NCBI GenBank assembly: GCA_002197995.1
Contig: NGZR01000004.1
Coordinates: 4,402,001-4,466,000 of the forward strand
Length of the DNA stretch: 64,000 nucleotides
Source of the DNA: Gaeumannomyces sp. JS-464
Lineage: Eukaryota > Ascomycota > Sordariomycetes > Magnaporthales > Magnaporthaceae
Direction of reading: 5' to 3'
Below, one piece after another: positions 35,638 through 47,887 of this stretch (position 1 is the stretch's first letter; each line of letters starts with the position of its first letter). The notes below the pieces were generated by a model. The model was not told the origin of the DNA, ran no database searches, and saw only the letters and a list, made by a program, of their open reading frames with translations. The position numbers and the translations under genes were made by a program.

Positions 35638-38600
35638 ATACGCTTTTTAAATTACTTTTTTTTACTAATTTTTTTTTTCGAACTTTATTATTCGCTTTTA
35701 TAAGTTATACGTTTTACCGCTTTTTTCGATAGTTAATATAATTAGCAACGTTAAAATTTGCGTTATTTTTTAATAAAATTATGTAAAACGGTCGTTATTA
35801 ATATAATATCAAATTAAGTATTTAATTTGTATTTTAATACTGTTAACTTAATTACTTTTTAACGGCGTTTAAATTTCGTAAAACTTTTTTTAATAACAGC
35901 GCGCATTTTAACGTATTGCAAATTAAAAAACTTTTTTAGCGTTTATAAGCGTTTTAACTTTTTTTTGCAAATAGTATTGTATTGTTAAATATAATAGTAA
36001 AATACATTTTTTTATAAAAAAAAGCCGGCATTTTTAAAATAATAACTTGTTAAAATTTCGAACGTTAATTTTAAAGCTTTTCGAAATTGTTTTAAAATCG
36101 GATATCGAGCTTTTTACCCCGGGTAAAACGTATAAAAAATTCCCGTGGTAATTAACAACTGTTAAAACGTTTTGCGATATTACCTTTTTACGGTTTCGCT
36201 ATTAAATAAAGTTTATTGCCGGGATTTTAACGTTAATTAACGTGCGGTTAATAACTTTAATGCAGTTTTAAAAAGCCTTTTACACTTTTGCGCATTTGCA
36301 AATTAATTTAAAAACGTTAAAAGTTTTCGGCAACGTTATAAGCGCACTTTGTAAAAGTGTTTAAAAAACGCTTTTAAAGTAAAAAACCTTTTAGCAACGA
36401 ACGGTTTGTTATTATAGCCGCGTTTAAGCTTAAACCGCGCGGATTAACAAAAGGGGGATTCGTAACGGCGTTAAGCGTAATTTCTCGCAGTACGAAGTAG
36501 GCCCCTCCTTTTACAAAGCTAACGAGGTTAACGAAAATTAACGACGTGCAATCGTTACTTTTAGCATTTTTTTGCATTTAACGCCGGCCTAATAGGTTTT
36601 TGCACCAGCTTTAACGTTTGCGCCGCTTTTAAAAGAGTTTATTAATTTTTTTGCGAGTTTTTAAACACTTTTATAGCTTTAAACAAACGGTTTTAACGCC
36701 GTGCGTACTTTTTTATGTAATTTAGCGGTTTAACATTATATTTTTAATTTTTATTAATAAATTGCATTTGGCGATAATTTTAATTTAACTGCTTTTTAAT
36801 TTAACTTATAAGCTTGCATTAAAAGCTATGTTCGTTTGTATAAGCGCGTTATAAAAAATTACATACCAGCGGATATTAAAAACTTATTACGTGGAAATAA
36901 AAAAATAAAAGTGTGCACCGAAAAGGCTTTTAATTTAAGCTTAATTCTCGATGTGAAAACAACGTTTAAAGTAGCTTTATGCCCGTTTATATATATTCAA
37001 GCCTAATTTTAAATAGGGTTTTATTTAAAGAAAACGGGAAACGTTTATTTATAAAAAGTAAAAAGCATAAATGTTTAAAATAAAAGCTATTTTTAAAAAT
37101 AACAACGAGTTGTGTTAAGTCGTAATTTAAAGTTAAAGCAAGCCGGAATAGCTTTATGTTTTAACGGATTTAAAAAGCTTTTAAAGCCGGCGGTAAGCTC
37201 GTTTAAAAGCTTAAAGCTAAGGATTTTCGTAGTATATAAAAGAAAACTTTTAGCAAGTTAAATTTAAATACATAACGAGTAATACAAAAATTAATATACT
37301 TTAATTACATTATTTATAACCCTTTTTTTTACCTATTAATTTTATTCCTCGTATTACGCCTCGTTAACTGTTTTTTCGTTTCCGGCGCCGGCGTTAGGAA
37401 AACGAAAATCGCGTTTTATTTTTGCCTTTTTCGTTTTTCGTAACCTTTGCCGGGAAAAAGAAAGGTTTTCCAACTACCAAAACTACTTTAAAAACCCCGG
37501 CAACTTTATTAAAAGCTAAAAAGCCGGCAATTTTAACGATTTTTACGACTTTTTAAAGTTTTAAAAGCTTTAAAAGCCTTAGCGTCGTTTTTTCCGCCTT
37601 TTTTTTACACTTTTTACAGCTTTTCTTTTTACTGCAGCTTTGCAAACGACTTAAAGCATTTTCGTAAAAAGCTTGCAAACAAACCGATTAAATTGTTAAT
37701 TAGCTTTTAGCTTTTTTTAAAACCTTAGCAAAAGCCGCCGGCAGGGAAAAATAAATTCGGTAATCGCCAATTAGCAAAGTAAGTGCTTTAAAAAAGTTGC
37801 AAAAGCTTTATTTAACTTATAACCTTATATCCAATGCTTAAAAAAAGTTAAAAACAAATATAACAGCTTTTAAACGCAATATAAAAATTGGCTAAACTTT
37901 AAAAAGCGGTTAAAAGTTGCTTTTATTTAAGTTATAAGGTTGTATTTCGCCAGCGATTAAATTTGGAAATCGTTTTTCGCGATTTGGTTTAATTCCCGTT
38001 AAATGCGGAAAAGGCTTTTTTTCCGCCCGGACTTTTACAAAGCTAGTTTTGCCGGTAATTAAGTTAAAAAGGAAAAAAATTCTACGGCCGTTTAACGTTT
38101 GCAAGTTTTAATAAGCGATGACGAGGATTTTTTACGCCGGCAAATTAGAAAAAAAGCTTTAAAAAACGGCTTTTTAACAAGTTTAGGCATTTTACGGTAG
38201 CGAAAACTTAATTTTAAATGGGAAATCGCTTTTTTGCAAATTGCAAAAACGGTAGTTTAAACCGGATTTAAATTTAATTAAAATTTAACCATTTTAAATA
38301 CAACGTTTTTATAACTAGTTAAACGTTTTACAAACGTTAATTAAAATATAAACTTTAAATATAAACCGTAAAAAAATTGCGAAAGTATTTTTAAAACGAT
38401 TTGTCGAGCGAAATTAAACGGAAATTAATCCGGATTTTTAAAATAAAAAAAACACGAAAAATAATTTATTAATAATTAAACGACGTTAAAAATAAAATAA
38501 ATGATAATAAGTTTAATGTAAAACGATAAGCTAAATTTATAATAGTAATTAAAACGGTTTAAATAAAAGTATTTTCGAAATTAAACGGTTTAATTTAATA

Positions 38601-38889
38601 AAAGTATAAAAAATGTTACTATTAAGTTTTTTTTTAAATATCGTTAAAATTAAAACTTTAAAAATTACGGAAATTACTATTAAACAAATTACTATATATA
38701 CCGCTATTCGCTTTTAAATAAATAAAATTAACGTTAATTAAACCGCGGGTTACGGTATTTAATTAGCTTTAAAAAAAGCGATTAAAATGCATTAAATTTT
38801 AATAAAAATAAATGCTGGAATTATTGCAAAAGATTATTACAAATTAGCTAGCAAAGTTCGAAAAATGCCGCTATTAAAATGGGTTAAAG
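35638..38889. other. AT-rich degraded sequence, partly repeated at 41.4-42.1 kb
   Basis: No protein family is recognised. Parts of 35,840-36,120 (landmarks AACAGCGCGCATTTTAACGT and AAGCCGGCATTT) resemble 41,540-41,770 (AACACGCATTTTGATAG and AAGCCGGCATTT). This implies two copies of an unclassified repeat, the right one less mutated. The plus strand of 37,900-38,260 has a coherent but unidentified frame with few stops. Open stretches at 36,374-36,577 and 37,910-38,104 on the minus strand are not supported as genes. Confidence 0.4.
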
Positions 38890-38891
38890 TA

Positions 38892-40724
38892 ATTTACCAC
38901 CGAGTGGATTAAACCATTAAATAAATTACTAATACGCGTTTACGCGTTAATTAAATTTTATTTACGAATATTTCCATAATAAATAATAGGAAATAAAACG
39001 ACGAAAGCAAAATTATTTTAACTTATAAACTATTAAATCGAATCCGAAATTAAACGTTCGAAATGCTGCTAAAATTTACGTAATTAATTATTTTACTTTT
39101 ACCCGGCGTAAAAGCGGCTAACTTGCTTAACGCGATTGCGAGCTTAACTTTCGAAAATTAACGAAATCCGAAAAAAAGCGCTTATTAAATACGTACTCGA
39201 GCTGGATTTTCGCGCAATTCCTCCCCGGTTTTTTAATGTTAAAAATATAGCTAACTAATTGCTTACCGAACGCGACGCGGGCGTTGTCGGGACAAACTAA
39301 GTCGCGAGGTTCGTTAAACGCCGCTCGGAACTTGGTGTACGCGCTGGATTTAAAAGTACGATTACTAAAAGGCCAAATGCGAAAATCCTAAAATCGTTTT
39401 TGCTTAATTTAACCTTTTACAAAACATTATAGCTAAATATAGCATTTTAAATAATAACATTTACAATATTAACGAAACCAGCTTTTTATAAGTATAATCG
39501 CCGCCGTTATAATTATTATAACTTTAAAAGGTTGTAATAAAATAAAGCTGGTTTAATTTAATAACTAGGAATAAACTATAGTTATTTAAAAGGTTAATTA
39601 TTACGGTTAAGCGATCCCTTTTTTTATTATCGTTAAAAGGTAATACCATTTAGCTAATTAGTATTTAAAAACCGGCTTTTTACGCGATTAAGTTATTTTA
39701 ACAAATGCTAACGGGTAAATTACGAATAAGCTTAGTTTAAAATGGATTTAACATTTTAATAAGCATATTACGTCGCGTATAAAAGGTACTTATCGTTTAT
39801 TAATGCTAAACGAATACGAAAATTACTATTCGACGGATTTTAAACTTTATTATTAAAAATATAACATTATTACGCTTTATATACTTTCGCATTCGTTTTA
39901 TTTTTTTAACCGCTTAACGTTAAATATTTCGGCTTATTAAAAAAAACGTACGGTCGAAAAATCGAAAACCTAATAAAATTATACGTTAATTACGTAATTA
40001 AAATCGAATTCCTTTTAACGTTTAAAACGGCATTTTTTAATTTTATAACCGAAAAAAAACATTTAAAAAAGCTTCCGAAAAGTTAACTTTGCTTTTTTTA
40101 ATTCGGATTCGGTTTTAAAAAAGCTGGATATAAAGTTACAAATTTTAACTCTTTTAAAAAAGCTTTTAGATAACGCTAAACTTTAAACTTTTAAAACGCT
40201 TTAAACAGTTAAAAACGTAATTTCGCAATTCGAGCATATTAAAACTCGAATTTCCAATTACCAAAATAACTTTCCGTTATTTATACTAGCGGTTATAAAC
40301 CAGCTTACGAAAAAAACAAATTCGATAATGTAATAAATAACCCTTTTTAAAGCCGAAATTACTTCGTTACGTAAAACGAACGAAGCATAAAACAAACGCC
40401 GGAAGGTTAAAAAAAATACGTGTTTAATAAAAAGGGTTACATATTGTTAAAAAAATACGAAATGTTTTAAACTAGTAAAAGTTAAATGGGTATTATAGTA
40501 AAAAATGCGCGATTATAAAAGTTAAAAAAGGAAAGCGACGACGACTTGTCGGCGATGTAGCATTTGCGGCAAAACCGGATATAATGCGCGTATTTATTAA
40601 GTGGAAATAAAAACGTTCGATATATATAATTCCAAATAGTTTAAATGGATTTTTCGTATTATTAGGTTGGTATACGCGTCGATTAACCGGAAATCGCGTG
40701 TTAATAATCCACTCGGTGGTAAAT
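38892..40724 (+). mobile_element. pogo/Fot1-like DNA transposon F (second terminus type)
   Basis: Element of 1,833 bp flanked by TA, with ends ATTTACCACCGAGTGGATT and AATCCACTCGGTGGTAAAT, different from elements A, B, D and E but matching the right end of C. Plus-strand transposase relic: L-T-K-S-E-K-K-A-L-I-K-Y-V-L-E-L-D at about 39,160-39,207 and L-L-T-E-R-D-A-G-V-V-G at about 39,262, then a stop-filled DDE region. The interior is shared with the other subfamily, so the two differ mainly in their termini. Confidence 0.86.
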
Positions 40725-40726
40725 TA

Positions 40727-42400
40727 CGTTACTTATTTAAATTTAACAAATTTATAATATAAACTATTACTGCTGCATTTATTACTTAAATGGGTAACGT
40801 TTACGCACATTTAATACGATTTTTTAATTTAATCGCTAGTGTTACGGTTCGGCAAGTGCAAGCCTTTACCCGTTTAAGCTAAAAGGACGAGAAAGTTAAA
40901 GCTAACGCTTTAACTTAATTAAAAGCTTATTAGCCTTTTAAAACTGCGAAACATAGCTGCGCAGCTTGTAAAGCTGCCGCGCTATAACAGCTAGCGGTTA
41001 TTTTAATTTGTATCCGTTTTTTCGAAAAAAGCATTATTTAATTCGTTTTAATAAAGGTAATCGAACGTTACTATTAGTATATAAAACTAATTATTTTTCG
41101 CTACGTTAAACTTATCGATTTTATTATAAAAAACTATTGCTACGTTGCTATTTTTAGCTAATTTCCTTTTTAAATTAACAATTCATTTAACAAACTGTAA
41201 CTTTCGTTTAATTCTTTTAACCGAAACGAATTAAATGCAAATTACGAAAACTTTTTAAAAGTTTTGTAAACCTAATAATCGATTTATAACTTATCGGTTA
41301 TAAAAGCTTTATACCGGCTTTAAAACGTTTGCGTTATGCCCATTTCCCGTTTTCGCTTTATAGCTTCCCTTTTAATTTAAACCTTTTAAAATGCTTTTTT
41401 TAAATTTTAATTTGTTTAAAATTAAGATTAAATATTAAAAATGCTTTAACTTCCCTTTTTAAAATGAAGTTATGCAAACCCGTAACGGTTAATACGATAT
41501 TAATTTGTAAATAGATACCGTAATTAAGCGGCGTGCTTTTAATAATCTTTTAACGGCTTTTAAAATCGCCGAAACACCTTTTAATAATAACACGCATTTT
41601 GATAGTGCAAGTTAAAAAGCTCGGCAGGGGTTTCCAGCCGGGCAAAGCTTTGTTTTTAAAAGTAATATTTCGTCGCGATAAAAAAGGTTATTACCTTAGT
41701 GTTTTGGAAAAAGCCGGCATTTCCAAAGTAAAAATAACCTTTTAAAATGCGAAATCCAGCCTATTAAGCTTTCCGGAGTAATAAGGAGTTGTATATCGAG
41801 CTTTTAACGCTTGCTATAACGAAAACGAACCGCCCGCCGTGATTTACGGCCGCCAAAACGTTTTGTGCAATAAGCCTTTTGCGACTTTTTTAAGCAACTC
41901 CTTTTTTTACACTAACTTTAGCGTTGATTAAAGTCCTGTTAACGGCTCCTAAGCACCCGGCAAAGGCCTTTCAAACCTTTTAACGTTTGGAATCGGGCCA
42001 CCAAACGTCGAAAACCTCCGGCAACGTTACAAACGCGGCGTGGAGGATTATAGCTTGCAATACCTCGTGGAAGCGCCGGTGCGTTATCGCCGGGCTGCGG
42101 CCAAAAAGGTGGGCCGCGATTCGGAAGAAAACTCTTTACTTATGGATGTATAGGAAAAAGGCTACTTTTTCGCCCAAAAAGACGAGTTTTAACTCCGTAA
42201 GCATCGTATTCGTAATTAGCCAGTCGCAAAGGCCTAAAAAAGTGCTTTAGGTAACCCGAAAAAGCTCCTGGAAGGCCGCGGCGGCCTCGGTCTTTGCTAG
42301 TATCGGAAAAGGGTGTTACCGGAAAAGATCGCCGTATGCACGGTTCGTAGGCTTCCGCTTACGCCTTTAAGGGATCTGGTGATGCAGGTGGCCGTAATGG
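40727..42400. other. Transition from RIP-decayed to normal composition
   Basis: AT content falls steadily from 40.7 to 42.4 kb. The 41,400-42,100 part resembles 35,800-36,600 and is an unclassified repeat. An open plus-strand frame at 41,987-42,250 (87 codons) matches no family I know and lies at the composition boundary. I do not call it a gene. Confidence 0.45.
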
Positions 42401-43104
42401 CCTGCATATAAAAAAGGAAGATCTAGCGGCTCTGCGCCGGCGCAACGCCCGGGAGGCGACGAGGGAGGTATCCATTGGATAGACCAAAAAAAGGCGAGTT
42501 GAATGGTATATTTGGTGTACTTAGCGGGCAAAGATTGCGGTCAAAGTGAACGAGTTAACTTGCTGCACCCTACTCCTTTCACTTGATCCGGATCCCCTCG
42601 ATCTTCTATACCAGGAGGCCGGCCGGCCCTGTCCCTCTTTGACCCTCCTAAACCCTCCCTGATTAAGGGTAACACGTGGCTTACAGGGCTTCCATTTAGG
42701 CGACTCGTTGGCCTGGTTAAAAAGGTACTTTTGGCGGGTTAAAAGCTATATTTATTAGGCTTTTTACCGGGATCCGGGCCCCCCTTAGCTCGGATCCACA
42801 AACCGGTTTTCAAGCGGTTTTCAAAAAAAGTATGGAAAAACCAAAAACCCGCAATTGTATTGAACAGCCCCTTATTTACTCCTTTTCCCGCGCTTTACAC
42901 CGCTGCGTAAAACCCTGCCGTTCAAAGAAATCCACCATCGCCCGGACTGGAAAGGTCCCAAACGATCGCCTGAAGGATAGGACGAACTAAAAAAAAAGAA
43001 AAAGAAAAAAAGAATAGGAAAAGTTTTTCCTGCTTAAATAAGCGGCGTATGAGCTGTATCTTGGCATGGAAAGCCTGTCCGCGGCCCCTGCCCACCCGTC
43101 CTGA
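42401..43104. other. Intergenic, left edge of the gene island
   Basis: GC-normal sequence downstream of the terpene synthase stop codon. It contains a short palindrome, ATGCAGG with CCTGCAT, around 42,380-42,405, and GC-rich clusters (GGAGGCCGGCCGGCC near 42,615). No coding potential with intron-exon structure was found. Confidence 0.55.
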
Positions 43105-44722
43105 TCAGAGCTCGATCGCCAGGGACCCGTCGGGCTGCACAAAGTTCTTCATGCCGTAGCGGTCCGTATGCAGCGTCCACTTGAGGAAGCCGTGGAGCAT
43201 GAGCTCGAGGCACGAGGCGAAGGCCTCGGCCGAGTCGGCGTGGCCCGGGGGTAGCTGCTGCCCGGCCGCGCGGGTCTCGCGCCGGACTGCGGCCCCGGCC
43301 TCGACTACCAGCCGCGTCGTCTCCTCGAGCTGCGCCACCGCCTCCGCCGCCACCGAGTCCACGCCGATCTGCTGCTGCTGCTGCTGGTTGTCTCGGCTGC
43401 CAGCACGGACCCCGTCGGCGACGGCGATGGGGACCATGTTGAGCAGGGTTCCTTCGGCCTATCATAATATTACGGGTCAGCGTTGTCTTATTTTTAGTAG
43501 CTATATTAACTTTCTCTGTTGGTGTTTCTTCCGTGTTTAATCGAACATAATCAATCAGCCGCATACCAATTCTTTCTTGAGCGAGAAGATGTCATTCATT
43601 CTACGGAAGGCTTATTAGCAAAATGTAAGTGGAGGCGGTTGTGAAGTGATAATTAATCGAGGGCACTCACACGAGGACGTTCTTGTTGAGCCCATCCTGC
43701 ATTATGTTGAGCTGCCGCTGAGTGGGTTTGTCGAGGTCGGCCATGCTAACTGTGGCATCATTTCCACACCGCATTCTTTGAACGGGGTTCTGTCAGTTCA
43801 TATAGAAATATGAAAAAATGCCGAAGACAGGGAAAAAGACTTACACGGTAAGGGCAGTATGGATAAGCACGCCGCCGGAAAAGTAGCGTATGTTCCAAAA
43901 CTCGCTCAAACTGGGGAATCGGCCGGTGAGGCGCATCTCCTGCTCGACGGCCGTGGCGGCGACGTAGCTGCGGATCTGATGCCAAAAGCGGGCCACCTCG
44001 GTCTTATCACACCGCCCGCGCAGTTCGCGTCCTATGAAGGCGAAAAGGCCCGTGGCTGAGGTGGGCGGGACGAGGTCCCCGCCGGCGTCGGTCCCCAGGT
44101 GGTCCCGGCAGTCGCAACTGCCGCCGTCCTGGTCGTGGAAGCCCAGCTGATGGCCGATGTAGCGGAGCGACTGCGCGCGGTAGGCGTCTCCCAGGCCCAT
44201 GTCGGACGCGATGGTGGGCGCGACTACGGGCCCTTGTACCCCATCGACGGAATGGTGGAGGCCGGGCAGCTCTCGGTCAGTCTCGTCGTCCCAAAGGAAA
44301 ATCCAGATGGTGTAATGGGCGAAAACCAGCAGGGCGTCCCACTCCGCGACGGGGAATAGGCTGTGGTTTGGGAGCGTGAGCAGGGTACTCCGTAATTAAT
44401 TAAATCATCTTTTTAAGCTGGATGATGGCTGGACTCACGCGCAGGTCAAGTAGGCGGCGTCAATGTTCTTGGCCTTCCTAAGGGCCTTGAGGTCGGATGT
44501 GAGGCCGGCTACGATCTCATCGACCTTGGGCCTCAGCCTGGCGTAGTGCCGGTTGAAGCCGGAAGGCACGGTCGCGTACCATGGCCGCGGGTCTGGCACG
44601 TGGAGCGTGTGGCCTTTTAGTTTGGCAAGGGCATCTCGTTCCAGATCTGGAGTGGGGCCGGTGTCCACGAGGCGGTCGGGTACTGGCTGATATATCGCTA
44701 GCATATCGACTAGTATGGGCAT
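43105..44722 (-). CDS. Class I sesquiterpene synthase (fungal terpene cyclase)
   Basis: Five exons joined in frame: 44,722-44,439, 44,360-43,845, 43,745-43,671, 43,600-43,567 and 43,458-43,105. Introns of 70-108 bp have GT...AG ends. The product has 420 residues, within the family range. Class I metal-binding motif DDETD is at residues 119-123 (in W-I-F-L-W-D-D-E-T-D), the second metal motif NDIFSLKKE at 294-302, and the conserved Arg-Tyr pair at 403-404. These residues ionise a prenyl diphosphate, most likely farnesyl diphosphate, in the cytosol. A Q6 tract lies at 328-333. The start was chosen at MPILVDM; an upstream in-frame Met (44,920) would add 66 poorly conserved residues. The motif style resembles presilphiperfolanol- and longiborneol-type cyclases, but the product cannot be predicted. 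No frameshift or stop is seen. Confidence 0.92.
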
Positions 44723-46358
44723 CGGTCTCTTGTCTGGAAGCAGTAGTAAGTGACGGGTGCCGGGAGAAGGGATGAGCGAGAGAGCAGTGGCGAAGGTGTG
44801 AACCGATGCTTTGGATAGGCTTGCAGCTCTGGTGGCAGCAGTATAATCATGTTCTAGGGAGAGAGGAAATATATACCTACGGTGGTCGGTGAAAAAAGTA
44901 AGCGTAGCGTAGCCGAGCACCAGATGGACAAAGGGGCGGGGCCAATGACCCCCGACGGTACAAAGAGGAGCCCCGTGGATTTCGGTGTGCGATCTACGTG
45001 TTCACGCCGTCGACCCGTCCCGCTTGGCTCATCCTTCTGGCGGGACCGAGATTATCGGTTCGGACATAGCAAGACCAGGTGAATCCCTATTCCAGCTCCA
45101 GGCGCGACCAAAGGCACTTTGCTATTTCCGTGTGATACTAGTTAGAGACCGTCATGGCATTGACGCGGCAAAGGTGACCGTTGCTTTTTTAGTAATCCAG
45201 CAGTGGCCAAAAGACAAAAGTCGTCGCCATCACGAAGCATCCACGCGGCGAGCTGCTACAGGGGATGACAGAATCGCGTCGCTAAGTTTTTGCCGGGCCG
45301 GCGAGCCGGAATTGCCAATGGATATCTTTTGCCCGCTTGGGAGAAATTGCTTCGGACAAAGGGCCAAGCAGCGATTGTGGCCTGCCTAACAACGAGGATT
45401 CTGGCGGCGCCAAGAAGGTTGCCCGAGTGGGGGACCACCGCTAAGCAGGATCTAACACCGTTCAAACGGGAGAAAATCTGGTGATAGACACGTCGTGCGT
45501 GTTTTGAGCCTGGTCTCGCTTTGGGAGATCTTGTTACATCATATATTTCCTCTCCTTTTGCCTCTTTTACGAGTTACGATGCATCCGGCCCTGCTGCGTC
45601 CTTCCTTCTCGCTCCTGGCAAGTCCCTCATTAAAAAGCAGGGGCAGATCGCATATTGTCCCCACCATTAACTCCAGGATCGCAAGGTTAAACCGCCCATC
45701 CTCTTGGCTCTACTCTGTCTAAATCCTTTGTAATAATCCTGGAGTGTGCCATCCGCCTCTCCAAGGCCTGCAGGACACTGCTACAAAAAAAAAAAAAAAA
45801 AAAAAAAGGAGACAAAAAAAAGGCCCCATGGGTCCCGAGTCATGGCCGACGACGCCGAAGGCGAAGGAATGTCCGGGCGCAAGCGAGCCGCCATCAAGGG
45901 CCAGCCGTTGAAGATTAACGGCCGACGGACTGGGCCCGCTTCTGGGGCACGTAGCGCGACCGATCAGATGGCGCTCTACAGGCTTACGTACGGTGTAGTA
46001 TCAAAACATGAGGCCCTGGTTTAGGAGCAATGGAATCCGACATACGTATACAAATCTCTTGGTAGTCCAGCTGCGATTACTCTAGGCGGCTCAGCTGCGA
46101 TTGCTCTCGTGAGAATTGAAACACGTTTTAGCAAACTGTTTACATTTTTCCACCTCCTGTCAAATCTAACACAAGACTCCACTCCCTCACAATGTAGGCC
46201 ACCGGTTCCATCCAACAAGAACGTGAGATTACAGTGAAATGTAACCGCATCAAGCCAAGCCCGTGGTACCCACGTGCCAATGGGGAGACCTTTCCCCTCA
46301 CCCCTGTGTCTGCGCCATGGCTCACCGCGAGCCGTCTAGACCGGGGGCAGGCCGAGGT
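44723..46358. other. Intergenic between the cyclase and the rhodopsin-domain gene
   Basis: 1.6 kb of GC-normal sequence upstream of the terpene synthase (minus), also lying 3' of the membrane-protein gene (minus). It holds a 24-bp poly-A run at about 45,785-45,808. Short open frames on both strands have no recognisable domains or consistent splice structure, so no gene is called. The cyclase promoter should lie at its left side. Confidence 0.55.
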
Positions 46359-47887
46359 TCACCGCCGGCTTGGACCCGGGCGGACGGCGGCTGTCCATGC
46401 GCGCCACGGTCGTCGTCCGCGTCCGCAGGATACCCGTCTCGCTGTCCCCGTCCCTGTCCCCGCCGTCCCAGTGCCAAAGTTCCCGTTCGCTTCCTCGTCG
46501 GCGACAACGACGACGACCTCGTCGTTGCGGGCCACGCTGCCGGGCTTAACCAGCGTCTCGAGCCCGAACTCGGTCTCGTCGTCGAACCGGCTGTACTTCT
46601 GCTTCTGCCGCTTGCCGCCCGTGCCGCCGATCGTGGGCGGGCCGCGCGGTCCGAGAGCTTCTGGCCGCCGCTCCCGCCGGTGTTCCGGCGCGCCGCTCGC
46701 CGCGCTCGCGTCGCCGAACCACCGCGGCATCGTGGAGTTGACGAAGACGCGCGGGTGGGCAGGGCCGCGCACACGACGGACAGGTTCGACTCGATGATGA
46801 TCCAGAAGCCGGCCGGGGCCGTGCCCCAGGTCTGGTCGACGGAGCCGAGCTGCTGAATCAGGAGGACGAGGCGCAACGATGGAGGTGACGATAGTGGCGG
46901 AGCCGATGGAGAAGATGCCGATAAGCCCGATCTTGGTCGCCGTGCGCATGTGTAGGCCCAGGACCATGGGCACAGGGATGGCGAGCAGCACGGCGTCGGT
47001 GAGGACACCGAGGATCGCGGTCGCCTGGAAGAGCGCCGGCCGGTCGATGCACGAGCCGATGATGGTCGGGTCCCAAGCCATCGCGATGGGCCTGCACGGG
47101 AAGATGGCGGCGAACATGATGGCGACGTTGGATCCGATGATGACGAACATGGCGCCGAACACGGCCCAGCGGAACCACACCTGGGGGCTGAGCCGCTTGT
47201 AGAAGAGCAGGATCGCCATCTTGACGAAGAGTTGCACCGGCACGTACATGATAGGGAGGACGTAGAGCGTCTATGGCCACGGCTGGGCCCCTGGTCAGTC
47301 CGGGTCGTGTTCCGGGCCCCCGGGACGGGGGAATTTCGCGGCTACCCCAGGCCAGGCGCCATCCTCTCACTCACCTCTTTAACGAAGCGGAAAAAATCGA
47401 AAATCGGCATCTCCCAGGCATGTGTGCCTAGAATGTTGGTGGCAAAGCATCCTAGGAACCAACATTAGGGTCAGTCGGATAGGTATATCAACTGGTATAG
47501 CGCCTAGTTGGGGTGGTCATTGTTACGGGCGGTTCTTACGTATAAGGAGGATCTGTATCACTGTCGAGAACATCCACGCCATCACGAAGCAGACTGTGAA
47601 CGGGCGTTTTGGCATTGTTAACCGGAAGTTGAGAGCCGTGACGATAGGAGTAAGAAGTCCGGTCACTTACAGTCCTCTGATTCAAATTTCTTCTGGAGCA
47701 CATGCCTTGTCCAGAGTCTTTGCCCGGCAAAGAGCAAAACAGCAAAGTTGAGGATGCCGGTGGTAATGTATGCCGCGACATCATACTGCCTCTGCGGGTT
47801 GGCAAAGTCCACCACGTAGCCCCGGGGTGGGGGCATTATCACGGGCACGCCATTCACGATAAACGGCGGGCCTTGTTGGTCAGCCAT
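46359..47887 (-). pseudogene. Fungal rhodopsin-domain integral membrane protein with two compensating frameshifts
   Basis: Exons 47,887-47,671, 47,593-47,540, 47,451-47,375 and 47,270-46,359 join in frame to 419 residues, starting MADQQGPPF. Six hydrophobic helices are clear in frame, with the family pattern G-T-H-A-W-E-M-P in the first loop and C-R-P-x5-W-x8-C after helix 4, as in PTH11-like/SAT4-type fungal proteins. Near 46,874 one extra base shifts the frame. Helix 7 (F-W-I-I-I-E-S-N-L) continues in another frame until about 46,752, where one missing base restores it and the tail M-P-R-W-F-G reads on. The main frame has no stop through this patch, so a protein with about 40 scrambled residues could still be made. 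It may be a pseudogene, a recent allele or a sequencing artefact. Such proteins are plasma-membrane sensors of unknown ligand. Confidence 0.8.

Noticed and set aside
41987..42250. 87-codon frame at the island edge
   Set aside because: Lies in a decayed repeat also seen near 36 kb; no recognised family.
43034..43564. 176-codon minus-strand frame overlapping the terpene synthase
   Set aside because: It is a frame shadow of exon 5 and intron 4, rich in Arg/Gly/Pro; the spliced synthase frame explains the region.
45785..45808. Poly-A run as evidence of a processed retrocopy
   Set aside because: No upstream coding sequence and no flanking duplication were found.
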